Counted from the first letter of the stretch, positions 1-9,076 are shown. The stretch: 64,000 nt of DNA from Candidatus Eiseniibacteriota bacterium (GCA_025360715.1 JANYBS010000222.1:1-64000); one strand, 5' to 3'. The notes: a model not told the origin generated them from the sequence alone. Numbers and translations: made by a program.

Positions 1-1
1 G

Positions 2-229
2 CCCGCCTTCCGCCGCGACATCCCTTGGTGGGGGTGGCTGTTCATCGTCTTCGTGCGCGCCTGGACCGTGATCATGACGCTCTTCATGCTGGCCGTGGCC
101 GTGGTGGGCGTGATGCTCATGATCTGGATGAGTAAGCACCCGGGCCAGCACGACCTCACACCGTTCTTCACGTCGCTCGCCGGCCATATGGCCGCGGCGT
201 CCGACACCCTTGGGAGTGGTAAGCCATGA
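2..229 (+). CDS. C-terminal part of a small membrane protein (5' end outside window)
   Basis: Frame 2 is open from the window start (PAFRRDIPWWGWLFIVFVRAWTVIMTLFMLAVAVVGVMLMIWM...GSGKP*). It has one strong hydrophobic segment, and its TGA overlaps the ATG of the next gene (ATGA). Confidence 0.7.
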   Translation, partial: PAFRRDIPWWGWLFIVFVRAWTVIMTLFMLAVAVVGVMLMIWMSKHPGQHDLTPFFTSLAGHMAAASDTLGSGKP

Positions 230-1005
230 AGCTGCGCATGTGGCAGGTGGATGCGTTCACGGATCATCGCTTCGGCGGCAATCCCGCGGCGGTCGTGCCG
301 CTCGATGCGTGGCTGAGCGATGCGGTCATGCAGAACATCGCGGCCGAGAACAACCTGAGCGAGACCGCGTTCTTCGTGCCCGAGAACGGCGGCTATCACC
401 TGCGCTGGTTCACACCCGCCATGGAAGTCTCGCTCTGCGGCCACGCCACGCTCGCGAGCGCTGCGGTGGTCTTCGCGCACCTGCTGCCCGAGGCCAGCAT
501 GATCACGTTCCATTCGAAGAGCGGCCCGCTCGTGGTCACGCGCGACGGCGTCAAATACGCGCTCGACTTTCCGGAATACGCGTGCGACCGCATCGATGTG
601 CCGCGGTTGCTTTCCGAGGCACTGGGAGATGCGCCGGCCGAAGCGTGGCTGGGCAGCAAGATGATGGCGGTCTTCGAGCGGGCGTCGCAGGTGAAGGCGC
701 TGCAGCCGGACTTTCGCAAGATCGCGGCGATCGGTGCGTTCGGCGTGATCGCCACCGCGCCCGGGGACGACTGTGATTTCGTCTCGCGCTTCTTCGTGCC
801 GCAGGGCGGCGTGGATGAGGACCCGGTCACCGGCTCGGCGCACTGCCAGCTCACGCCCTACTGGGCCAAGCGCTTGGGCAAGCCGCAGCTGTTCGCGCGC
901 CAGGTCTCGGCGCGCGGCGGCGAACTGTGGGTGGAGCACCTGCCGCCGCGAGTACGCATCGCCGGGCACGCGGTCGAATACCTGAGCGGCACGATCGAGA
1001 TCTAG
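226..1005 (+). CDS. PhzF family phenazine biosynthesis-like epimerase/isomerase
   Basis: MKLRMWQVDAFTDHRFGGNPAAVVPLD...NNLSETAFF...LCGHATLASA...DPVTGSAHC is the typical PhzF family pattern. Confidence 0.93.
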   Translation: MKLRMWQVDAFTDHRFGGNPAAVVPLDAWLSDAVMQNIAAENNLSETAFFVPENGGYHLRWFTPAMEVSLCGHATLASAAVVFAHLLPEASMITFHSKSGPLVVTRDGVKYALDFPEYACDRIDVPRLLSEALGDAPAEAWLGSKMMAVFERASQVKALQPDFRKIAAIGAFGVIATAPGDDCDFVSRFFVPQGGVDEDPVTGSAHCQLTPYWAKRLGKPQLFARQVSARGGELWVEHLPPRVRIAGHAVEYLSGTIEI

Positions 1006-1277
1006 ACCGGGCAAGACCCGCTTGGACGATTTCGTACGCTGGCTCCGCGGCCGGGTGGACCGTTCGGTTCACCTGGCCGCGCTGCATTCTGCACGCCAAC
1101 GCGCCAAGTCGTTGCTGCGCAAGACGCGGGCTTGCCGGCGCGGTGGCGGCACAGCGCCTGCACTGTATTTCGGACGTGAGGCGACGCAGCGGGTCGCCGA
1201 AAGGTGAGACGAAACGCGGCTCTCCCCCCGCGTGGCGATCCCCTCGGGGCGATGCCCCGAACCAAAAGGAGCAGGTC

Positions 1278-1607
1278 ATGAAGAAGGTCCTGAGTGTCTC
1301 GCTGGTGTCGATGGTGATGGTGGCCCTGACGATCTCGCTCGCTTCTGCTGGCACGGCGACGCCGCGTGTGGAAAAGCGCGAAGCGCGTCAGCAGGCTCGT
1401 ATCGCGCAGGGCATCCGCAGTGGCGAGCTCACGCCGCATGAGGCCGCGCGCCTCGAGAACGGCCAGGCTCGCGTCGACCGCGCGGAGGATCGCGCCAAGG
1501 CCGACGGCCGCGTGACGCCGCGCGAGCGCATGCGCCTGAACCGCATGCAGAACCACCAGAGCCGCAAGATCGCGCGCCTCAAGCACAACGAGCGCGAGGC
1601 CAAGTAA
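1278..1607 (+). CDS. Small secreted, charged helical protein of unknown function
   Basis: MKKVLSVSLVSMVMVALTISLASAG signal peptide followed by an R/E/K-rich helix. RBS aaaaggagc lies upstream. Confidence 0.8.
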   Translation: MKKVLSVSLVSMVMVALTISLASAGTATPRVEKREARQQARIAQGIRSGELTPHEAARLENGQARVDRAEDRAKADGRVTPRERMRLNRMQNHQSRKIARLKHNEREAK

Positions 1608-1695
1608 CGCGCCCCGGCCAGACGCCGGATCGCGCAAAAAGAAGGGCACGGCACCGTATAGGTGCCAGGGCAAAGGGGACGGGCCGTGCCACGAA

Positions 1696-1728
1696 CCCCC
1701 GGCGACGCGAGTCGCCGGGGGCTTTCTT
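1696..1728 (+). terminator. Rho-independent terminator
   Basis: cccccggcgac-gcga-gtcgccggggg (11-bp perfect stem, 4-nt loop) followed by ctttctt. Confidence 0.9.
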
Positions 1729-1782
1729 GTCTGCATGATCCTGCGATAGTCACAGGGCGTGGGGCGCGCTAAGGTGCGCCCC

Positions 1783-2148
1783 ATGCCGCCTTCTGCAGGA
1801 ACGCGTAAGCCCGCGCCCAAGCGCCGCGCGAAGTCCATCGCCAAGCCCGGCTCCACATTCGCGAAGATCGCCGCGCAAGTGCGCCGCATCCCGCGCGGCA
1901 AGGTCAGCACGTACGGCGCCGTCGCGCGCGCCGCGGGCTTTCCTGGCGCGGCGCGTCAGGTGGTGTGGGCGCTGCGCGCCACCACCGGACTGCCGTGGCA
2001 CCGCGTGCTGGGCGCGGGCGGCGCGATCCGCCTGCCCGGCTTCGATGGCCTGGAGCAGCGCGAGTTGCTCACGCTCGAAGGCGTCGCGTTCCGCGGCGCT
2101 CGTGTCGACATGGAGCGACACGAGCACCGCTTCACACGTCGGTCGTGA
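1783..2148 (+). CDS. Alkyltransferase-like protein (ATL; MGMT fold with Trp replacing the active-site Cys)
   Basis: Y-GAVARAAGFPGAARQVVWALR...GLPWHRVLGAGGAIRLPG: the MGMT PCHRV motif reads PWHRV. The start is uncertain; the ORF is open from 1759. Confidence 0.88.
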   Translation: MPPSAGTRKPAPKRRAKSIAKPGSTFAKIAAQVRRIPRGKVSTYGAVARAAGFPGAARQVVWALRATTGLPWHRVLGAGGAIRLPGFDGLEQRELLTLEGVAFRGARVDMERHEHRFTRRS

Positions 2149-2154
2149 TCCGCG

Positions 2155-3543
2155 CTAGGGCTTCGACTTGAGCAGGTTGAGCGGCCGCAGCAGCGCAACC
2201 GCCCACCGTGCGTCACGCCCGTCATGCGGCCCCACGGGGAACGCGTAGTCGAAGCGCAGGTACATGCGCGGGTCGGGAATGCCGGGCCGGTAGAGCACCG
2301 AGAAGCCCGCTTCGCTCAGCCACTCGTTCGCTTTCGCGAAGTCGCGCGTCGTCGGCATGGCGCGGCCGGTGATGGCATCGCGGCCCCACACGGCGCCCGT
2401 CGCGGCGAACGCGCCGATCTGCAGCGGGAACGCCGCGGGATGCGGCACACGCAGCCAGCCGAGCACGTCGTCGTTCACGATCAAGTCGACGCGCGCCAAT
2501 GCCGCACCGGTGCCCTGCAGCGCGTTGCGGTCGATCGTGCGCAGCGTGGACGCGCCGCCCAGGTACAACGCCTCCTGCGGCAGCGCCTGGCCCGTCAGGC
2601 GCCGATACTCGAACTGCGGCGCCAGCGCCACGTGGGTGCCCAGTCCCACGTCGCCACCGATCGCCAAGCGCGTGCGGTGATAACGGAACTCGCTGCCCAG
2701 CCGCGGATCGCTGGTCCAATGCTGCGCGTCGAGCCGCAACGGCACATGCGCGATCGCGCGCGTCGACGTGCCCACGCCCAGCTGCAGTTCGCGCGCGCGG
2801 CCCTGCGCGGCCGCATCGTTCTCCACCTTGTCGAGCTTGGAGTGCGAGAGGTTCCATGTGGCCGTGGTCTGCAGCGGTGATTCCAGCTCGTCGCGCCAGC
2901 CCACCTGCGCCCAGCCCAGCGCCGACTGTGCGCGCAACGAGGAATACCAGCCGTCGCGCCGCAGATAGTCATCGCGATCGGCGCCCCACAAGAGCGCGTC
3001 GAGCAGCGAATAGAACGCGTCGTAGTGGTCGCGGTTGAATGCGCCCCAGTCACGGCCGCCATTCACGCTCAACGCAACGCCGTTGTCATCGTCGTCGCCA
3101 CTGCGCAACCAGCGCTTGCGGTAGCCGCCGCCGCCATACCAGAGGTCGGGGCCGTTCGCGAACATCGCGTGCGCGCTCAAGCGCCCCAGGCCCGAGGCCT
3201 TGCCGATGCTGATCTCGTCGCCCAGTCCACCGCCGAGCGCACGATTGAATGTTGCATTGGGGCCAATGCTGAATGTCGTGCCGCGCCGGTGGCCGGTCAC
3301 CGCTTTCGGATGGGCCAGGCCGTAAGTGAGCACGCTGTCGAGGCCAGTCGTATCGGCGTGTTGCGCGGTGACGCCGAAGTACGCGTCGGTCGAGTCGCGC
3401 ATCGACTTGAGATAGCCGTCCAGCAACGTGTCGGGCGCGGCGTCAGCCACCGCCGCCGGCGGAAGTGCTGCTGCGATCGTGAGCGTGAGCAGCAGCGTGA
3501 GCGCGGCCAGCGGTCGCCGCGTGGTGCGGTCGTCGCGGATCAC
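2155..3543 (-). CDS. Outer-membrane beta-barrel protein (surface-antigen/BamA-like barrel)
   Basis: GTG start overlaps the upstream gene's stop (GTGA). Signal-like N-terminus RRPLAALTLLLTLTIAAALPPAAVADAA; the C-terminus (FDYAFPVG...WAVALLRPL) resembles surface-antigen barrels. Confidence 0.7.
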   Translation of the reverse strand: MIRDDRTTRRPLAALTLLLTLTIAAALPPAAVADAAPDTLLDGYLKSMRDSTDAYFGVTAQHADTTGLDSVLTYGLAHPKAVTGHRRGTTFSIGPNATFNRALGGGLGDEISIGKASGLGRLSAHAMFANGPDLWYGGGGYRKRWLRSGDDDDNGVALSVNGGRDWGAFNRDHYDAFYSLLDALLWGADRDDYLRRDGWYSSLRAQSALGWAQVGWRDELESPLQTTATWNLSHSKLDKVENDAAAQGRARELQLGVGTSTRAIAHVPLRLDAQHWTSDPRLGSEFRYHRTRLAIGGDVGLGTHVALAPQFEYRRLTGQALPQEALYLGGASTLRTIDRNALQGTGAALARVDLIVNDDVLGWLRVPHPAAFPLQIGAFAATGAVWGRDAITGRAMPTTRDFAKANEWLSEAGFSVLYRPGIPDPRMYLRFDYAFPVGPHDGRDARWAVALLRPLNLLKSKP

Positions 3544-4553
3544 TTGCCTACCTCCAGTCGCACTTCGCCGCGCTGGGCCTTGACCGGCTTCGTGCCCGCG
3601 AATACCGAATCGGGCAGGCCCTGGTTGATCGTCCAGTCGCTCTGCTGGATGCCGAAGTCGAAGAGGCGTCCGAATTTCGGCACCGGAATGGTGGTCTCGA
3701 TGCGCATAAGGACTTTCGATAGCACCCAGTAGCCGTCCACGCGCTGGCGCTCGATAGTCATGCGGCGGATGCCCTTGAGGAACAAGGGCACCGGCGACTG
3801 CTGGAACGTGATCTCCTGGCGCACGATCACGAAGTCCTTCGTATCCACCCATACGAGGCCACGCGGCATGAACACGTCGAGCGCAGACGCCGGTTCGAAC
3901 TGGATGCGATAGATGAGGTGGTCGCCAACGAGGTCGCGGCCGGCGATGTGGTAGCGGTATTCGCGCCGCGCCTTGGGCTGGAACGCGAAGTTCACGATGT
4001 CCTCGCTCATGCTCGCCGAGAACGTGGGCTGCGTGTCGTCGTCGCCTTCGCCGGACTTCTTCTTGTCGGGATGCGCTTCGTACATGCGCAACTGTAGGGC
4101 GCGAACGCGGTCGGGGCGGCGCTTGTACACGCGGGTGACCGACTCCATGAGCAGCTCCTGCCGGCCGTCCTTGCCGGTGCGCACGGCGCGCGAGGTGGCA
4201 AGGAAGGTGGCGTCGTGAATGAGCGAGTCGCGGCGGGCCTCGCCGCGGGCGACGCGGTCGAGGATCTCGTCGAGCGTCACGCGCGGGGCGGAGACGAGGA
4301 CGGGGGAGACCGACGTGCGCATGGTGTCTTCTTTTGCGATGACGGGGCCGCCGGCCCCGTGTGCCGGTGTTGGCGTTTGCGCTGCGACGAGCGAACCGCC
4401 GCCGCCGGCCCCGTGTGCCGCTGTTGGCGCTTGCGCTGCGACGAGCGAACCGCCGCCGCCGGCCGCAGGGGAGGCTCCGTGGGCGGCGGGTGCGCTCAGT
4501 ACCAGCGCGGCGTAGAGTGCGACGACTGCGAGGCGATTGTCGCGAAGGGGCAT
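3540..4553 (-). CDS. Secreted protein of unknown function, possibly an outer-membrane lipoprotein-sorting-like fold, coupled to the downstream barrel gene
   Basis: MPLRDNRLAVVALYAALVLSAPAAHGA signal peptide. GTGA overlap with the 2155-3543 gene. Confidence 0.65.
   Translation of the reverse strand: MPLRDNRLAVVALYAALVLSAPAAHGASPAAGGGGSLVAAQAPTAAHGAGGGGSLVAAQTPTPAHGAGGPVIAKEDTMRTSVSPVLVSAPRVTLDEILDRVARGEARRDSLIHDATFLATSRAVRTGKDGRQELLMESVTRVYKRRPDRVRALQLRMYEAHPDKKKSGEGDDDTQPTFSASMSEDIVNFAFQPKARREYRYHIAGRDLVGDHLIYRIQFEPASALDVFMPRGLVWVDTKDFVIVRQEITFQQSPVPLFLKGIRRMTIERQRVDGYWVLSKVLMRIETTIPVPKFGRLFDFGIQQSDWTINQGLPDSVFAGTKPVKAQRGEVRLEVGK
4351..4458. repeat. Two tandem copies of a 54-bp in-frame repeat (18 aa, GGGGSLVAAQ[AT]PT[AP]AHGA)
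   Basis: ccggccccgtgtgccg[gc]tgttggcg[tc]ttgcgctgcgacgagcgaaccgccgccg starts at 4351 and 4405; a partial third copy starts at 4459. Confidence 0.9.
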
Positions 4554-4791
4554 GGGCGGTCCAGGACGTTGGGGGTGGTGCGGCGCCGAAGGTGAGGCAG
4601 GCTCGCCACAGGTCGCGTCGAATTGGCAACGCGGTGACGGCTTTTCCAACCTCGGGCTACAGGATAGGCACATGCTTTACGTGCGGCCACTGCTACACGT
4701 TGCAGGCGCGGGAGTCTTTCGGCACGGCGCGTGCCAAGGGATAGGGGTACAGACGCCGGCGACACCCCTTGGCCGGCCAGGAGGAGACACC

Positions 4792-5580
4792 ATGAAGCTC
4801 AACCAGCCGATCCTCACCGCCGCGATCTCCGCGGCCTTGCTCACGACCACCGCCGCGCTCGCGTTCGCGGGCGAAGCGCCGCTGCGTGCATACGCTCCTT
4901 CGCCGCTCGAGTTGTCGGTGGTGCAGACGGGAGCGCTGCCGTCGCTCGAATTCGCAGGGGTGCACTACCGGCCACGCCGCTCCCACGATTGGGGCCGCAA
5001 TGCGGACGCCACCAGCGTGAGCCAGATCCACCTTGGGTTCTTCGATCCCAATGGTGATCCCTCGCGTCAGTTCCTGGTCGGAATCCGCGGCGGACCCATG
5101 CTCGATCAGCATCTGCAGTTGGGCGTGGGCGTGGACTGGGCGCACAAGACCGAGAACACCACCAGTGTGCAGCACAGCAGCACGGGCCCCAATGGCCTGC
5201 CGATCACGGTCAAGACCGATCTCGCGCGCGCGTCGACGAACTTCTTCCCGATCATGGCATTCGTGCAGTACAGCGCCGATGAGAACATGTCGGTGATCCC
5301 GTACTTCGGCGCGGCGGGCGGCTACCAGATCATGAATCTGTCCGCCGACAACTTCCAGACCAACGCGAGCTTCGACGCCACCTACGGCGGCTGGGGCTGG
5401 CAGATCTGGGGAGGCGCGGGTATCCCGCTCTCGGGGCGCACGCGGCTCAATGGCGAGGTCTACGTGAATGGCGGCGAGATGGGCCGCGACGTCACCGATG
5501 ATTTCACCGGGCAATCGTATCGCGAGACCGTGAGCGCCGATGGCGCCGGCCTTCGCGTTGGACTCGCTTGGGGGTTCTGA
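4792..5580 (+). CDS. Outer-membrane beta-barrel protein
   Basis: Signal peptide MKLNQPILTAAISAALLTTTAALAFA followed by alternating aromatic/glycine strands (LVGIRGGPMLDQHLQLGVGVDWA...GLRVGLAWGF). RBS aggagg upstream. Confidence 0.75.
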   Translation: MKLNQPILTAAISAALLTTTAALAFAGEAPLRAYAPSPLELSVVQTGALPSLEFAGVHYRPRRSHDWGRNADATSVSQIHLGFFDPNGDPSRQFLVGIRGGPMLDQHLQLGVGVDWAHKTENTTSVQHSSTGPNGLPITVKTDLARASTNFFPIMAFVQYSADENMSVIPYFGAAGGYQIMNLSADNFQTNASFDATYGGWGWQIWGGAGIPLSGRTRLNGEVYVNGGEMGRDVTDDFTGQSYRETVSADGAGLRVGLAWGF

Positions 5581-5610
5581 CGACCGGGTTGGTTCCCACA
5601 CGCGAATGAC

Positions 5611-5647
5611 ACACGCCCTGCCGAGTTGCGCCGGCGGGGCGTCGTGT
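5611..5647 (+). terminator. Probable Rho-independent terminator
   Basis: acacgccctgccg-agttgcgc-cggcggggcgtcgtgttt, an imperfect stem with one bulge. Confidence 0.5.
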
Positions 5648-5683
5648 TTGCCCGGTGGGCGACCCCGCTCTACCCTTCGCGCC

Positions 5684-6628
5684 ATGCCAAGGCGCTCTCC
5701 TCGTTCCCGCCGCAACGCCAAGAAGTCCGGCGACGCTCCACGCGTGCCGTCGTCGCCGCGCGTGCGTTCGGCGCCGGGGCAGTCGCGCACGCGCGCATCG
5801 CGTGCGGCACACGCCCTGGGCGGCGCGCGCCCGGCGAAGGCCGCGCCGAAGCCGGCGCGCAAGGCGGCGACCAGCCGCTCGCGGCCCATGGCCGGCAGCA
5901 AGAAGAAGGCGGTGCGCAAGAAGGCGGCGGCGCGGCCGGTGGTGCGCAAGCGCGCCCCATCATCGAGAAGCCGCCACACCCTCACGCCCGACCCCGTGCG
6001 CGTGAACGCCTTGCTGGCGCAACTGCGCGAGCTTTACCCCGACGCCAAGTGCGCGCTGGATTTTTCCACGCCGCTGCAGCTGCTGATCGCCACCATCCTG
6101 TCGGCGCAGTGCACCGATGAGCGCGTGAACAAGACCACGCCCGCGCTCTTCGCACGTTTTCCAGATGCGCAAGCCCTCGCGGGCGCGCCGCTGAGCGAGC
6201 TGGAGGCGCTGGTCCGCTCGACCGGCTTCTTCCGCAACAAGGCGAAGTCCATCAAAGAGGCGTGTGCCGACATCGTGGCCAAGCACGGCGGCCAGGTCCC
6301 GCGCACACTCGACGAACTGTTCGCGCTACGCGGCGTTGGCCGCAAGACCGCCAATGTCGTGCTCGGCAATGCGTTCGGCATCAACAGCGGCGTCGTGGTC
6401 GACACACACGTGACGCGCCTCTCGAACCGCTTGGGCCTGACCACGGAGCAGGACGCGGTCAAGATCGAGTTCGCGCTCATGCCTCTCGTGCCGCAGGAAT
6501 CATGGACGCTCTTCTCGCACTGGCTGATCCTGCACGGACGCGCCGTGTGCAACGCGCGCAAACCCCACTGCTCCGCGTGTCCCCTGAGTCCCCACTGCCC
6601 CAAAGTCGGGGTCACCGTTTCCCAGTAG
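5684..6628 (+). CDS. nth: Endonuclease III with a ~100-aa basic N-terminal extension
   Basis: LLIATILSAQCTDERVNK, HhH LRGVGRKTANVVLG, catalytic VDTHVTRLSNRLG, and 4Fe-4S C-x6-C-x2-C-x5-C (CNARKPHCSACPLSPHC). Confidence 0.95.
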   Translation: MPRRSPRSRRNAKKSGDAPRVPSSPRVRSAPGQSRTRASRAAHALGGARPAKAAPKPARKAATSRSRPMAGSKKKAVRKKAAARPVVRKRAPSSRSRHTLTPDPVRVNALLAQLRELYPDAKCALDFSTPLQLLIATILSAQCTDERVNKTTPALFARFPDAQALAGAPLSELEALVRSTGFFRNKAKSIKEACADIVAKHGGQVPRTLDELFALRGVGRKTANVVLGNAFGINSGVVVDTHVTRLSNRLGLTTEQDAVKIEFALMPLVPQESWTLFSHWLILHGRAVCNARKPHCSACPLSPHCPKVGVTVSQ

Positions 6629-6640
6629 GAATCGCTCCCT

Positions 6641-9076
6641 ATGCTTCGCCGCCTCTTCGCGCTGGTGTCCCTGTGCGCGCTCGCTGTTGCTGCGCCCGCA
6701 CAGGCCACGTCGCTCACCCCCAAGCTGCCGCTCGCGCTCTACGGCGACGAGAGCGTGGCCACCACCGATGACGCGCGCGCGATGCTGTTCAATCCCGCCG
6801 CGACGGGCCTGCGCTATCCGGGCGAACTGCTGATCTCGTACGCGCGCTTTGATGCGCATCATGCTTGGAACTCCACACTATGGACCCGCAATGGCGTGGG
6901 CCTGCAGATGCTGCGCCAGCGCGACACGTCGCAGACGTATGGCGCCGTGTTCGCTTGGGGCAGCGATCGTCTGCGCTTCGGCTGGAGCCCGTACTGGCTC
7001 ATCTCGGGTCAGCCCGTACGGCAGACGGTGGGCGATCACCGCATCGGCCTGCTTTCGCGGCCGGCGCCGTGGATGTCGGCGGGCTTCACGGTCGACCATC
7101 TGTTCCAGCCCATCTTCCGCGGCGAACGCCGCGCACGCTGGTACACGCTGGGCGTGGGGCTGCGGCCGCTCGCGCTATCGCGCACGCAGGCGTATGGCTG
7201 GGGCACGCGGCTCACGCTGAGCGGTGAGGTGACGATCGTCGACGACGGCGAGTGGCGACAGGCGCGCGTGCATGTGGGCGGACAGTTCGAGGCGCTCCCG
7301 GGGATCACGCTGCGCGCGCAGGCCGAGGATCACGGCCACCTCAAGCTGGGTATCACGTTCAGCGGCGTGCGCTCCACTGCCGGTGTCGCGCACGCGCAGG
7401 ATGCGGACCGCACGCTCTACCAGGCCTACACGCTCTCCATGCATCAGGGCGAAGAACGCACCGTGTTGCCTTCGCGCGGCCAGCAGCGCATCGCGCTGGT
7501 GCGCGTGGGCGGTGCGCTCGCCGACGAAGCCGTCTCGGGCGTCTCGCTCTTGAGCGGCGGCGTGAGTTCCACCACGTCGTCGAGGCCGCTTAGTCGAGCA
7601 CTGGTTCAAGCTTTGGAAGATCCGCTCACGCGCGGCGTGATGCTCGACCTTCAAGGCGCTGGCGGCATGGCGCAGCTCGAAGAACTCCGCCCGCGCATCG
7701 AGCGCCTGCGCGCCGCGGGCAAGCCCGTCGTGGCGAACCTGCAGTATGGCGCCACGCGCGGCGATCTCTATCTGGCCTCGGCATGTGATCGCATCGTGGC
7801 ATCGGAAGAAGCGTCGTTCGCTGGTCTGGGACTGCGCGCCGAGCGCCGCAGCTACAAGCAGGCGCTCGCCGAGTGGGGCCTCAAACTGGACCGCTCCAGC
7901 ATCGGAGCATTCAAGTCGGCGTTCCGAAACTTCAGTGTGGACTCCACGCCGCCCGCCGACACACTGGCGATCGAGCACGCGCTCACGCAACAGCAGGCGA
8001 TGTTCGTCCACGCGCTCGCCGCGGGCCGGCGCATGGACGAGTCGCGCGTCTTGCCATTCCTCGATGGCCGCGCCTACTCCGCAGCGGATCTCGCGGGCGG
8101 CGGGCTCATCGACTCGGTGGGCTATCGCGAGGATGCCGTGCGCCTTGCCGGCATGCTCGCGGGCCTGGGCGCGAAGCCGCGCATGATGGACTTGGGCAGC
8201 ACTTCGGTGGCGCGGCGCGCGTGGACCGTGCCGAGGCGCATCGCGGTCGTGTACCTGAGCGGCGGCATCGAAGAAGGCCGCAGCGGCAACGACCTGCTCA
8301 CCGGGCCTTTCATGGGTGACCAGACCGTGGCCGCGCAGATGGAGAAGGCATTCCACGCGGTGGGCGTGAAGGCCGTCGTGCTGCGCATCGAGAGTCCGGG
8401 TGGTTCGAGCCTGGCGTCGAATCTGATCGACCACACCGTGCAGCGCCTCAAGCGCGAGACGCATCTTCCCGTCATCGTCTCCATGGGCGGTGTCGCCGGC
8501 AGCGGCGGCTACTACATCGCGTGTCACGCCGACCGGATCTGGGCCGATCCCTCCACGCGTACCGGTTCGATCGGCGTGCTGTTCGTGAAGCCGTCATGGG
8601 AGGGCTTCTACGCGAAGCACCACGTGCGGCAGGAGGACTTCCAGCGCGGCGACGGCATGGCGGGCTGGTCGGTCGCCCGCGATTGGACACCGGCGCTGCA
8701 GGCCTCGGCGGATTCGGCGATCGCGCGTTCGTACGAACAGTTCGTAGCCAAGGTCGCCGACGGCCGGCACCTGCCGCTCGCCGACGTGCGCGAAGCGGCG
8801 CAGGGCCGCGTGTGGATGGGCGAGGACGCGCTGCAGCGCAAGCTCATCGATGGCCTGGGCGGTATGGAAGCGGCGCTCGCCGATGCGCGCGCGCGAGGCG
8901 GTATCCCCGCCGGCGAGAAGATCGCCCTGCTCGAGTTCGGCCGACCGCGGCCCGGGTTGATCGCGCGACTGCTGGGCGGCTACGTGCGCGAGTCGCTCGC
9001 CGACCAGATGCACGTACATGCGTTCGAAGGCGCGCAGGCGCGCATGGGCGATGAGTGGGGCGATCTGGCGCCGTAG
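6641..9076 (+). CDS. N-terminal beta-barrel-like region fused to an SppA-type S49 signal peptide peptidase
   Basis: Residues ~1-270 are strand-rich after a signal peptide (LFNPAATGLRYPGELLISYARFD...). The C-terminus has tandem S49 domains with the catalytic Lys motif GAFKSA and Ser motif GGVAGSGGYYIACHADRIWA, TGSIGV. Confidence 0.88.
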   Translation: MLRRLFALVSLCALAVAAPAQATSLTPKLPLALYGDESVATTDDARAMLFNPAATGLRYPGELLISYARFDAHHAWNSTLWTRNGVGLQMLRQRDTSQTYGAVFAWGSDRLRFGWSPYWLISGQPVRQTVGDHRIGLLSRPAPWMSAGFTVDHLFQPIFRGERRARWYTLGVGLRPLALSRTQAYGWGTRLTLSGEVTIVDDGEWRQARVHVGGQFEALPGITLRAQAEDHGHLKLGITFSGVRSTAGVAHAQDADRTLYQAYTLSMHQGEERTVLPSRGQQRIALVRVGGALADEAVSGVSLLSGGVSSTTSSRPLSRALVQALEDPLTRGVMLDLQGAGGMAQLEELRPRIERLRAAGKPVVANLQYGATRGDLYLASACDRIVASEEASFAGLGLRAERRSYKQALAEWGLKLDRSSIGAFKSAFRNFSVDSTPPADTLAIEHALTQQQAMFVHALAAGRRMDESRVLPFLDGRAYSAADLAGGGLIDSVGYREDAVRLAGMLAGLGAKPRMMDLGSTSVARRAWTVPRRIAVVYLSGGIEEGRSGNDLLTGPFMGDQTVAAQMEKAFHAVGVKAVVLRIESPGGSSLASNLIDHTVQRLKRETHLPVIVSMGGVAGSGGYYIACHADRIWADPSTRTGSIGVLFVKPSWEGFYAKHHVRQEDFQRGDGMAGWSVARDWTPALQASADSAIARSYEQFVAKVADGRHLPLADVREAAQGRVWMGEDALQRKLIDGLGGMEAALADARARGGIPAGEKIALLEFGRPRPGLIARLLGGYVRESLADQMHVHAFEGAQARMGDEWGDLAP

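Noticed and set aside
1640-1690. agggcaaaggggacgg resembling part of a c-di-GMP-I riboswitch
   Set aside because: The intervening P2 helix and the rest of the core are missing; it sits just before the terminator of the upstream gene.
3550-4629. N-terminal part of the 824-aa minus ORF
   Set aside because: It is the wrong frame of the 3540-4553 gene. The real downstream gene starts at the GTG at 3543.
4680-4790. GCCACTG and G-rich elements suggesting a cobalamin riboswitch
   Set aside because: No B12 box or conserved helices found nearby; short motif match only.
7175-8527. 450-aa minus-strand ORF
   Set aside because: Antisense shadow of the SppA-fusion gene.
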